64,000 nt of DNA, taken from Glandiceps talaboti. Its lineage: Eukaryota > Hemichordata > Enteropneusta > Spengelidae. Below the pieces are notes generated by a model. It saw only the letters and a list, made by a program, of their open reading frames with translations. It was not told the DNA's origin and did no database searches. Positions 12,501 through 19,800 of this stretch are shown piece after piece. The stretch is from positions 3,276,501-3,340,500 of the forward strand of contig NC_135568.1 of NCBI RefSeq assembly GCF_964340395.1, read 5' to 3'. Positions within the stretch are counted from its first letter, which is position 1. The number at the start of each line of letters is the position of its first letter. Both the position numbers and the translations under genes were made by a program.

Positions 12501-15500
12501 CGATCAAGTTTTCTTTTTTTTTAAACGTCCACCACTTTAAAATGAGGAAAAGAGCTGAGATCATGTACAACATTACATAATACTTTGACCATAGACACAC
12601 TCTCTCTCCCTTCCTCTGCAAGGAACCATTCTGTTGCCACTTAGGGGTACTTGTTGCTTTTCGCTACCAAAGCAAAATTTCATACAGGCTATAGAGAATC
12701 TATCATATACTAGTATGTGATGTGCCCGGTAATCCAATCGGACACACCAATTATGCACAGCAATTTTTTATATCACACCAAAATGTTATGTTCCCCTACA
12801 TACCTTAATGTGGTTACCAGTGCACCCTGTATGCCAGTTTGATGCACCACTAAGCTTACACAGCAATATCTTATGACACACCAAAATTTGGTGATGCTCT
12901 GCTCTATCCCTTACTGTATTCCTACCACTAGTACCAGTGAGCCTTGTATTAAAAGTACTTTGACAGATCTCAGACACATCTTGTAATGTAAGACACCAGA
13001 TTTGATGTTCCCCTATTACTATGTGCTGACCAGTGTGTGTCCTCTCAGCCAATTTGAGGCACCGCTGACAAAGTAATTTCTGGTGACCCACCAACATTCC
13101 TCTATCCCTTACTATGTGATGTAAACCCAGTGTATATCAAATTGATCAACAACACATTTACTTATTGTCCTTTCATTAAAAAGCACACTGTTGATGCATT
13201 ATAATTTTGTCTTTCAGGCCAAGGAAATAATCTGTTCTTCACAAAGTGTAATACCAGAAATGAACAAAGAAGATGCTTCCAATGAAGAAGAAAACATTGA
13301 ACATTTTAACTCCCTAGCAGTTTTAATTGGTATGTAGACCCCTCAACTTACCTGTAGTTTTGTACATCTAACAATGATTAATTTCGTCACGTGGAAACAC
13401 ATACTCTGCATAGTAGTTTATACTGGAGAACATTGTATACATGTATGCAAATCAGGACATGAGAGTTCTATGTTCACAACATTATAAACCAAATAATTAT
13501 GATTTTACTAAATTTGTTGTTGTGGATAAATATACAATAACAGCACCCCATGATGCATGGCTGACAGTGTGGATGTTGGGAATTTGAACTCGACCTTGAG
13601 ATATTTTATGCTGCACTCTCCCTCACTTTACTTGTGTAGTGGATGTTGGGAATTTGAACTCATACTTGAGATATTTTATGCTGCACTCTCCCTCACTTTA
13701 CTTGTGTAAGAACATCCACAAAAAACATTGAAACTATTCATGCAAATACCCCAAGTACATGATGCTGACATTCACAAATCATGATGTTCCGCTCTTATAG
13801 TATTTTGATTATTGAAAACACTTTCCCTGAAATATATAGTCCATGATATGTCAAAAATATTTAGTGACACTGAGCAAACATGTGATATCATAATCTAGAT
13901 ACAAAGTAACAATATGCAATGAGCTTTCAAAATATTAATTTGATAATTTCCGTGATTGACAGGTACTGCCAAGTGGAATGAAATTAAAGCCAGACAAAAA
14001 CAATCAGACATAGACAGCTATAAGAGGAATGAAATCAAAGAAGTGAAAACAACTAAACCATTGGTCAAAGGTCAAACAGGTCATCTTCTGAACTTGGACG
14101 AGGAAGAGGATGCAAAAGGAGATGACGAATCAACGGTTGCCATGGCGATCCAACTTAAAGATGATTTCACTTTGACACCTTCAAATTTTGAAGCAAGTTG
14201 GACAAGATTGACCACAAGGTACTCATAGAAGTTTACTGATTTTGTAATTTATGTAATTTTACAAAGATAATAGCAAGTATCATTACATAAATGTTGATAC
14301 AATCATTGATGGTATCTTTTAGAGTAGCCATATGGATGAGGATTTTGAATTTATAAAATAATTTGATCAGGGCTTCCTACTTGAAAAATCAACATGAAAC
14401 AACATATACCTAGTCCTTGTTAGTAACTCAATAAATTGCAAAAGATTAACAAATGTGTAAAATTTTTGTTATTGAACGTACAATAACAAACTTTTTACAC
14501 ATTCTTTAGCTTTTGTCGGGTATTGAGTTACCAATACATACTTGGTCTGTGTTGTTTCAGGAGATAAAATTGTCTTTTAAATAAAATATCCCAAATAAAT
14601 ACCAAATCCTCATCCATATGGCCACTTTTAGTGATACCATGTATTTATACCCTATGTATTATCACAAGTATGTGTCACCCGGTACCATGACAGTGATCTT
14701 CTGACCAATACATATGTGTAACCAAAATACATTGAAATTATGGTTCTTTAAAGTGCTGCATAGTTTTGATTTCAGATGTAACAATGTCAATTTATATCAT
14801 GTTTTGTAGTGACAGCTGGGAGTTCAATAAAGTATCATCCATGCAGTGTAGTGTGATCGAAGAAAAACTAAATGGTCTCTGTATTAAAACCATGGCAACC
14901 AGTCCATATGAAAATGATCCATGGAGAGCATTCTTTTATGCACAAGTAAGTAACATATTGTAATGAGTTCTGTACAATAGATGTTGATTGGCTAAGATTG
15001 TATTCAACCTGTCAATGAACCAATCAGATGTCAGAAATGTATTGCAATACAATACAAAATTATTTCTGTGTAATAGATTGTGATTGGCTAAGATTGCCTT
15101 CAATCTGTCGATGAACCAATCAGAAGTCAGGATTGTAAATGATTCTGAAATAACATTGTACAAAGGGTGATTAGCTAATCTTTCCTTATATCTGTCTCTG
15201 AACCAATCAGAGGTAAGAAGGCTAATAATTTCTGCACATTAGATGGTGATTGGCTTAGATTACCTTCAACCTATCAATGAACCAATCAGAAGTCAGGATG
15301 GTAAATGATTTATACATAGTAGATGGTGATTGGCTAATTTGTCTTCAGTCTGTCTGATATTTGTTACAAATGGACAGTAGACAATCACTGTCTGGAAAAA
15401 AGAGTAAAAGTGAATTTTATGAATAGTTTAGAAACATTGTAAGTTTGGCAGTAAAACTGAAGAAGTCACTGTTAACTTGTTGGACTCACAAATTAAAAAA

Positions 15501-16090
15501 TTAGCACACACATGTAGAATCAACTACTTGTATTTAAACCTTTCAACTTTTTTATCATTCAATTTATCCTTTTTCTTTCTGTGTATCCTGTTTTTAATTA
15601 CTCTGCTGAGCTGCAATGAACCACTTGATTAGCCAGCCAGGCTTTCTTGTTAGTCTGCCTGGCATGGCTATTGTAGCTGCAATGAACCACTTGATTAGCC
15701 AGCCAGGCTTTCTTGTTAGTCTGCCAGGCATGGCTATTGTAGCTGCAATGAACCACTTGATTAGCCAGCCAGGCTTTCTTGTTAGTCTGCCTGGCATGGC
15801 TATTGTAGCTGCAATGAACCACTTGATTAGCCAGCCAGGCTTTCTTGTTAGTCTGCCTGGCATGGCTATTGTTCACAATTTGTATTGTATACATGTATAC
15901 AAACAGACAAATGACTATGTTATTTACTGTATTTCTGCAGGATATGAAGTTGACAATGTACTTACTGGAAGTTGTGGTACATCAACAGAAGAACCATGTA
16001 GTCGTCACAGTTAAATATGATGTATTAGAAGACACAGAAGCAGAACTACAGTCACTCAGAAGTGTTTGTCAGACAGTTTTAACAAAATAA
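380..16090 (+). CDS. AP4B1: AP-4 complex subunit beta (AP4B1), 3' fourteen exons; 5' end outside window
   Basis: Fourteen GT-AG exons keep one reading frame and give about 639 residues plus stop. The full vertebrate protein is about 739, so roughly 100 N-terminal residues lie upstream of base 1. Joined exons: 380-510, 1113-1260, 1492-1585, 5765-5888, 7179-7311, 8172-8267, 8785-8954, 10359-10489, 10925-11090, 12275-12348, 13218-13329, 13963-14218, 14810-14945, 15941-16090. The N-terminal part is the helical adaptin repeat trunk, with hallmarks such as [27 protein letters not shown] and [11 protein letters not shown]. Then come an acidic, lysine-rich hinge in exon 12 and a C-terminal beta-appendage in exons 12-14. 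From family knowledge, AP-4 is a clathrin-independent coat at the trans-Golgi network that sorts cargo such as ATG9, and the beta subunit pairs with epsilon. Assignment rests on recognised conserved blocks; exon phases all agree. Confidence 0.93.
861..951. repeat. Dispersed repeat, copy 1 of 2
   Basis: About 90 bp here recur in the same orientation at 38114-38209. Shared blocks include CGCAAGCCAGAGTTATTATT and GTGGGAGGCTCATTAAGAAC. This creates a similar short reverse-strand ORF in both places. Confidence 0.82.
1113..1260 (+). CDS. AP4B1: AP4B1 exon b
   Basis: The acceptor is tttcag and the donor gtaaaa. It encodes [17 protein letters not shown] and [16 protein letters not shown], close to the most conserved block of the beta-adaptin trunk. 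It carries two bases into the next exon. Confidence 0.92.
1492..1585 (+). CDS. AP4B1: AP4B1 exon c
   Basis: The acceptor is cttgtag and the donor gtaaga. It encodes [19 protein letters not shown], the conserved DWGQ segment of beta adaptins. It ends in phase 0 before the 4.2-kb intron that holds the Crypton-type ORF. Confidence 0.92.
2459..3871 (-). CDS. Crypton-type tyrosine-recombinase-like ORF (DUF3504-like), probably catalytically dead
   Basis: An uninterrupted single exon lies antisense in AP4B1 intron 3. An upstream non-ATG extension runs to 3979, but the first in-frame ATG is 3871 ([18 protein letters not shown]), giving 470 residues. Residues 26-45 ([19 protein letters not shown]) and 85-105 ([10 protein letters not shown] then [10 protein letters not shown]) fit the N-terminal part of Crypton-derived proteins such as KIAA1958. 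The catalytic half appears at about 180-350, but against the family pattern as I remember it the key positions differ. FGIHSGED has His for the first Arg, [10 protein letters not shown] replaces N-H-S-L-R-A, and the final Tyr position is Phe in [11 protein letters not shown] lysine-rich stretch and five 17-residue Ser/Asn/Pro repeats follow. It could be a domesticated DNA-binding protein or a recently dead element. Confidence 0.75.
   Translation of the reverse strand: MEATGRFVFYTEEQLAEKIGGRIAVPKNTQRSTSWAINVWNTWANHCQYKLGQVIPTAERLISIPDNVLDKLLEHFVMEARNKKGGVYPPDTLLILCSGIQRYLRVTGKPGLNFMDTNTVGFSRFRKVLDAKRKELLASGVGVVKKQAEPISAMQEQSLWETGVLNMTTSIGLSRAVVFYLGRVFGIHSGEDLRRTKADQFVFGADEYGNHVTFYPRERLNDGIEPPRKAKPREMKYYQNTTNCRNLYDVLALYLRYIPLGGDMFRRPLTPSPTALIRFSMKRLGKHNLEGYVSSMMKDAGYDGFYSNMSLKESSTARLYRRNVNEQLHVVDGTWHGSTASQTFKRKRSLSDDDNSIPQPSQPQTLISNHNYSTTKPLEVNTPVLNDNYTISHPSELNASVSNDSNSILHPLEMNVLVPNNSYFIPQPLGSNKPVSNHNYSIMQRPEPYIAYKHKKLRYHFRITVPESLL
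2522..2770 (-). repeat. 51-bp coding minisatellite in the Crypton-type ORF
   Basis: About five copies of a 51-bp unit encode 17-residue repeats of the form N-H/D-N-Y-S-x-x-x-P-L-E-x-N-x-P-V. Copies differ by substitutions but not by frameshifts, so the tail has stayed in frame. Confidence 0.85.
4568..5475. mobile_element. Foldback element with inverted arms of about 118 bp
   Basis: The arm at 4568-4685 is inverted at about 5310-5430. Shared blocks are TTTACTTGAACTACAAAGGT and CCCAATTCACACCTT. Inside, 4849-4914 is another hairpin (GGAAAGATAAACAA with its complement), half of which recurs at 5431-5475. No transposase is present, so it looks non-autonomous. Confidence 0.78.
5765..5888 (+). CDS. 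AP4B1: AP4B1 exon d
   Basis: The acceptor is ttttcag and the donor gtaggt. It encodes [20 protein letters not shown], matching the trunk helix with conserved S-x-G-V. It ends with one carried base. Confidence 0.9.
5928..6268 (+). mobile_element. tRNA-derived SINE, full length
   Basis: The head has a polymerase III A-box-like GAATGGTTAGAGT (near 5940) and a B box GGTTCGAGCCC (near 5981). The body runs through GCTCCCCAGGGAGTTGAGG, then GTGCTATATAAA and an (ATT)n tail at 6250-6268. A diverged reverse copy is at 26463-26816. It sits in the AP4B1 intron after exon d. Confidence 0.85.
6269..6420 (-). mobile_element. Reverse-strand LINE-like 3' end with (TATTG)n tail
   Basis: An (ACAAT)n run of about 95 bp is followed by AAATCTTTATTGATCC. 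Read on the minus strand this is GGATCAATAAAGATTT plus a TATTG tail, the form of L2/CR1-type LINE 3' ends. Only the extreme 3' end is recognisable. It is joined tail to tail with the preceding SINE. Confidence 0.6.
7179..7311 (+). CDS. AP4B1: AP4B1 exon e
   Basis: The acceptor is attccag and the donor gtaagg. It encodes [18 protein letters not shown] and SSNYKKFYC, matching the AP4B1 segment with conserved ELCF and YKKF. Confidence 0.9.
7642..7912 (+). mobile_element. Second tRNA-derived SINE family
   Basis: The A-box-like TGGCCGAGTGATTAAA and a perfect B box GGGGTTCGAACCCC lie near 7650-7705. The body contains a CAGGGTACCCCAGTTTCCTC block near 7790, common in marine-invertebrate SINEs. The end is an AT-rich (ATT)n tail. 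It is not an intact tRNA gene because no acceptor stem could be paired. Confidence 0.8.
8172..8267 (+). CDS. AP4B1: AP4B1 exon f
   Basis: The acceptor is catcag and the donor gtaaag. It encodes [18 protein letters not shown], the conserved KxxLL trunk helix. It carries two bases into the exon whose start is triplicated. Confidence 0.9.
8585..8784 (+). repeat. Two partial tandem copies of the start of AP4B1 exon g
   Basis: Exon-like copies begin at 8595 and 8690, exactly 95 bp apart and 95 bp before the true exon at 8785. Each includes an upstream tag acceptor and about 60 bp of exon sequence, but no 5' splice site. The first copy has lost one G and reads into a stop. The second reads through into the third and stops there. 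They are decoy acceptors or dead pseudo-exons. Confidence 0.88.
8785..8954 (+). CDS. AP4B1: AP4B1 exon g
   Basis: The acceptor is tgtatgtag and the donor gtaagt. It encodes [20 protein letters not shown] and [13 protein letters not shown]. It is the third and only complete member of a 95-bp tandem triplication that includes its own acceptor. Confidence 0.9.
9945..10188. mobile_element. MITE family 1, copy 1 (244 bp, TA flanked)
   Basis: The inverted termini read GGGAACTTGCAA and TTGCAAGTTCCC, flanked on both sides by TA. Further copies lie at 11218 and 34217. The interior carries a 14-bp palindrome, CTGAGCATGCTCAG. A TA target duplication suggests movement by a Tc1/mariner-type transposase, which is not encoded here. 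Confidence 0.85.
10359..10489 (+). CDS. AP4B1: AP4B1 exon h
   Basis: The acceptor is taccag and the donor gtaggg. It encodes [19 protein letters not shown] and [10 protein letters not shown], matching the conserved GKQALIWLLG-type block of the AP4B1 trunk. Its 3' part was recopied downstream. Confidence 0.9.
10545..10720. repeat. Exon-h fragment copied as a hairpin plus direct copy
   Basis: After a direct copy of the exon segment around 10557-10602, the sequence turns back on itself as an inverted copy (about 10604-10641). A second direct copy of the exon end and its donor follows. The inverted arms are about 40 bp with a very short loop. Confidence 0.85.
10925..11090 (+). CDS. AP4B1: AP4B1 exon i
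   Basis: The acceptor is caccag and the donor gtaagt. It encodes [16 protein letters not shown] and [20 protein letters not shown]. The [11 protein letters not shown] stretch matches vertebrate AP4B1 and is the strongest single identifier. Confidence 0.93.
11218..11461. mobile_element. MITE family 1, copy 2 (244 bp)
   Basis: It has the same length, termini and interior as the copy at 9945, and is flanked by TA. It sits in the next AP4B1 intron in the same orientation. The near-identity suggests a recent burst or local gene conversion. Confidence 0.85.
12275..12348 (+). CDS. AP4B1: AP4B1 exon j
   Basis: The acceptor is ctttag and the donor gtaagt. It encodes [18 protein letters not shown], the conserved D/ERxxxYYRLL end of the adaptin trunk. 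Confidence 0.9.
12600..13135. repeat. Degenerate tandem repeat, about 110-120 bp units
   Basis: Recurring blocks such as GTTCCCCTA, ACCAGTG, CACACCAAAAT and CTATCCCTTACT appear in the same order several times. A related single unit is near 48010-48110. No coding exon is visible here. Confidence 0.55.
13218..13329 (+). CDS. AP4B1: AP4B1 exon k
   Basis: The acceptor is tttcag and the donor gtatgt. It finishes the trunk ([19 protein letters not shown]) and enters the hinge through an acidic run. LAVLIG corresponds to the conserved LVPVYG before the hinge. Confidence 0.88.
13571..13710. repeat. 70-bp direct duplication
   Basis: Two near-identical 70-bp copies begin at 13571 and 13641 (GGATGTTGGGAATTTGAACT). 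They lie in the AP4B1 intron before the hinge exon. Confidence 0.88.
13963..14218 (+). CDS. AP4B1: AP4B1 exon l (hinge and start of appendage)
   Basis: The acceptor is ttgacag and the donor gtactc. It encodes a charged, low-complexity hinge with [17 protein letters not shown], then [13 protein letters not shown], which corresponds to the LTxDYFExxWxSL start of the beta-appendage. Confidence 0.9.
14310..14641. repeat. 332-bp foldback element in AP4B1 intron
   Basis: The two halves are imperfect inverted repeats over nearly the whole length. The outer arms share GGTATC..., CCATATGGATGAGGATTT and the complement near 14600-14640. The axis is near 14476, at GTTATTG-AACGTA-CAATAAC. It is probably a MITE; no coding capacity was seen. 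Confidence 0.82.
14810..14945 (+). CDS. AP4B1: AP4B1 exon m
   Basis: The acceptor is ttgtag and the donor gtaagt. It encodes [20 protein letters not shown] and AFFYAQ, matching the appendage block INTIAxSxxGxxPWKAYLxAQ. Confidence 0.9.
14985..15350. repeat. Degenerate tandem repeat of about 85 bp, about five copies, CCAAT/ATTGG arms
   Basis: Copies begin near 14985, 15070, 15165, 15245 and 15325. Each holds GATTGGCTA near its start and AACCAATCAG near its end, so each can fold on itself. Similar ATTGG units occur at 16-200. Confidence 0.8.
15610..15872. repeat. 66-bp minisatellite, four copies
   Basis: Four nearly identical units start at 15610, 15676, 15742 and 15808. Because 66 is a multiple of three and stops are absent, several frames on both strands stay open and mimic repetitive proteins. 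It lies in the last AP4B1 intron and ends about 70 bp before the final acceptor. Confidence 0.92.
15941..16090 (+). CDS. AP4B1: AP4B1 terminal exon
   Basis: The acceptor is ttctgcag; the TAA stop is at 16088-16090. It encodes [17 protein letters not shown] and ends [11 protein letters not shown], the C-terminal part of the beta-appendage. Confidence 0.9.
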   Translation, partial: DMKLTMYLLEVVVHQQKNHVVVTVKYDVLEDTEAELQSLRSVCQTVLTK

Positions 16091-16885
16091 CCATGAATAT
16101 ACCATGCACAAGCCAAGTTGAACAAACCACATGGAATACATACCCTATCACGACAACGCACATCTATGTCACAACAACACGTGTCTACATCACTGGTTCT
16201 GCTGTGTTCGAAATATGAATGAAACCATTCAAAATTGACATTACTTTCACCGATTTTTCTTTGGTATTACTGCCGCTGATGTTATTTCTTCATTCAATAT
16301 ACCATCTAAATATACTTACTATGTGATTTTAATTGATGATGTTTGAGTATTTGTACTAAGCACATTTTGACCACTAGAGGGCACTCTTTAATACATGTGT
16401 CAACGTATCATATTCTTGCCTGTTGAAAGGTAATTCGATATTATTCCCCAATATTTTACTTTGCTCATCCAAGGACTGGTGACTTAAGGGACCTTGTCAC
16501 TTCAAAGTGATAGAAGAAGTGGCAAAACCAAGGCATCTCCATTTCTCCTGTAATATTAATCAACGTATATTTATAAACAATGGACAGAAATGCACATAGA
16601 GGACAAATGTCAGCTTCACTCCACAATGTGAGGACATCCAACACTATGGACGTATAATTGTTGACATACAGTACAATACTTCGAAAACCAACTGTTGCCA
16701 AGATTGTAAATAGCATACCAAATGTTATTTCTTTACATCACATTTTATGTATTACACTAACAGTGCATGTAATACATTCACAACTATTGTATGAATTACT
16801 TTAATTCCTGCAGAAATAAAATAAATTAAACATGTTCCTTTTCTTGGCAAATTATTCCACACTAGGAAGATTTTTGAAACGTTAC
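16091..16885 (+). other. AP4B1 3' untranslated region and flank, repeat-derived in part
   Basis: The first AATAAA after the stop is at 16815-16820, implying a 3' UTR of about 0.7 kb if used. From about 16108 the sequence resembles a dispersed repeat also seen near 37130, 40136 and 49735, with a TATTCCCCAATATTTT-type segment at 16440-16460. A CCACTAGAGGGCAC motif is at 16371. Confidence 0.5.
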
Positions 16886-19800
16886 CTTTGTTTGGTGTTG
16901 CCCTAAAAAGCAAAGACCGATGGTTGCCTAAGAGCAAATCACAGTTTTCTCGGTAACAATCGGCGTACGTTAGAACAATAGAAACCCTTGCAAACTTCCA
17001 GAGACGATTACAGCGCTTATAAGCCCCCTATGAACACATCGGAACCATACCCATTACCTCTAGGCTTCTACCTTTACTGTGGTGCTAACGGATACCTGTA
17101 ATTTTCTATTTCATCGCCTCATGAATAAAAAAAATCAGAATGTCTTAAAAACTTCTCACGATTAGACTCTGACCAATGCGTGAGGGCGCCCATTACAACA
17201 TACTACACTGACGGCCCGAGTCGGGATGGGTTGATTCTGGTATCACCTGTTGCTATTGTCAAAACAAAGAAACTGACATTTTTCACCTCTTACGTAATAA
17301 GATGTTTTCTCTGTGCCCATGGCCCAGGTCAATAATATTTTAGAAGTTTTTAATGCACAAACATAACATTTAGAATTGGTTTTTGATAATTTAAGGTGAA
17401 TAGATATCTGCGATCGGAAATTATTAAATTATTAAAAGAAAAGAAAAAAAGACGAATAATCTATCTGTATGGTTGGCCGTGATTGGGCGCCCTCTCACAT
17501 CGGTCTCTTATCGTGAGAAGTTTCTAGTTTCTAAAACATTCTGATTTTTTTTATTCATGAGGTGATGAAAAAGAAAATTACGGGTATCAGTTAGCACCAC
17601 AGTAAAGGTAGAAGCCTAGAGGTGATGGATATGGTTCCGATGTGTTCATAGGGGGCTTATAAGCTCTGTAATCGTCTCTGGAAGTTTGCGAGGGTTTCTA
17701 TTGTTCAAATGTACGCCGAAGGTTACCGAGAAAACCGTGATTTGCTCTTCGGCAACCATCGGTCTTTGCTTCTTTGTTTGGTGTTGCCGTGAAAAGCAAA
17801 GGCCGACGATTGCCGAAGAGCAAATCACGGTTTTCTCGGTAACCTTCGGCGTACGTTTGAACAATAGAAACCCTCGCAAACTACCAAAGACGATTGCAGA
17901 GCTTATAAGCCCCGTATGAACACATCGGAACCACACCCATCACCTCTAGGCTTCTATCTTGCCTGTGGTGCTCACTGATTCCCGTAATTTTCTGTTTCAT
18001 CACCTCATGAATAAAAAAAATCAGACTATCTTAAAATCTTCTCACGATTAGACTCTGACCAATGTGTGAGGGCGCCCATTACAACATACTATACTGACCG
18101 GACCGGGCCGGGATGGGTTGATTCTGGTATCACCTGTTGCTATTGGCAAGACAAAGAAACTGACATTTTTCACCTCTTACGTAATAAGTCGTTTTCCCTG
18201 TGCCCATGGCCCAGGTCAATAATATTTTAGAAGATTTTAATGCACAAACATAAAATTTAGAATTGGTTTTTGATAATTTAAGATTAATATCTTTCTGCGA
18301 TCGGAAATTATTAAATGAAATACAAACATGAATAGAAGCTAGATGACAGTATACATGACGAAAGTCCATTCCTCCACGGAGGTAAACTAAAGAAAAGAAA
18401 AAAAGACGAATAATCTATCTGTATGGTTGGCCGAGATTGGGCGCCCTCTCACATCGGTCTCTTATCGTGAGAAGTTTCTAGTTTCTAAGACATTCTGATT
18501 TTTTTTATTCATGAGGTGATGAAAATGAAAATTACGGGTATCAGTTAGCACCACAGTAAAGATATAAGCCTAGAGGTGATGGATATGGTTCCGATGTGTT
18601 CATAGGGGGCTTATAAGCGCTGTAATCGTCTCTGGAAGTTTGCGAGGGTTTCTATTGTTCAAATGTACGCCGAATGTTACCGAGAAAACCGTGATTTCCT
18701 CTTCGGCAACCATCGGTCTTTGCTTCTTTGTTTGGTGTTGCCGTGAAAAGCAAAGGCCGACGATTGCCGAAGAGCAAATCACGGTTTTCTCGGTAACCTT
18801 CGGCGTACATTTGAACAATAGAAACCCTCGCAAACTTCCAGAGACGATTACAGAGCTTATAAGCCCCCTATGAACACATCGGAACCATACCCTTCACCTC
18901 TAGGCTTCTGTCTTGCCTGTGGTGCTCACTGATTCCCGTAATTTTCTGTTTCATCGCCTCATGAATAAAAAAAATCAGAATGTCTTAAAATCTTCTCACG
19001 ATTAGACTCTGACCAATGTGTGAGGGCGCCCATTACAACATACTATACTGACCGGACCGGGCCGGGATGGGTTGATTCTGGTATCACCTGTTGCTATTGG
19101 CAATACAAAGAAACTGACATTTTTCACCTCTTACGTAATAAGTCGTTTTCCCTGTGCCCATGGCCCAGGTCAATAATATTTTAGAAGTTTTTAATGCACA
19201 AACATAAAATTTAGAATTGGTTTTTGATAAATTAAGATTAATATATATCTGCGATCGGAAATTATTAAATGAAATACAAACATGAATATAAGCTAGATGA
19301 CAGTATACATGACGAAAGTCCATTCCTCCACGGAGGTAAACTAAAGAAAAGAAAAAAAGACGAATAATCTATCTGTATGGTTGGCCGTGATTGGGCGCCC
19401 TCGCACATCGGTCTCTTATCGTGAGAAGTTTCTAGTTTCTAAGACATTCTGATTTTTTTTATTCATGAGGTGATGAAAAAGAAAATTACGGGTATCAGTT
19501 AGCACCACAGTAAAGGTAGAAGCCTAGAGGTAATGGGTATGGTTCCGATGTGTTCATAGGGGGCTTATAAGCGCTGTAATCGTCTCTGGAAGTTTGCGAG
19601 GGTTTCTATTGTTCAAACGTACGCCGAATGTTACCGAGAAAACCGTGATTTGCTCTTCGGCAACCATCGGTCTTTGCTTCTTTGTTTGGTGTTGCCGTGA
19701 AAAGCAAAGGCCGACGATTGCCGAAGAGCAAATCACGGTTTTCTCGGTAACCTTCGGCGTACGTTTGAACAATGGAAAGCCTCGCAAACTTCCAGAGACG

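Noticed and set aside
18130-18369. A reverse-strand ORF in each array spacer with a Walker-A-like GTGKTT
   Set aside because: It recurs only because the spacer repeats, the P-loop spacing is not canonical, and no further nucleotide-binding motif follows. I treat it as repeat-derived.
18300-18380. Possible hammerhead ribozyme in the array spacer (CTAGATGA ... CGAAAGTC)
   Set aside because: The CUGAUGA core has an extra base, and stems II and III could not be paired convincingly.
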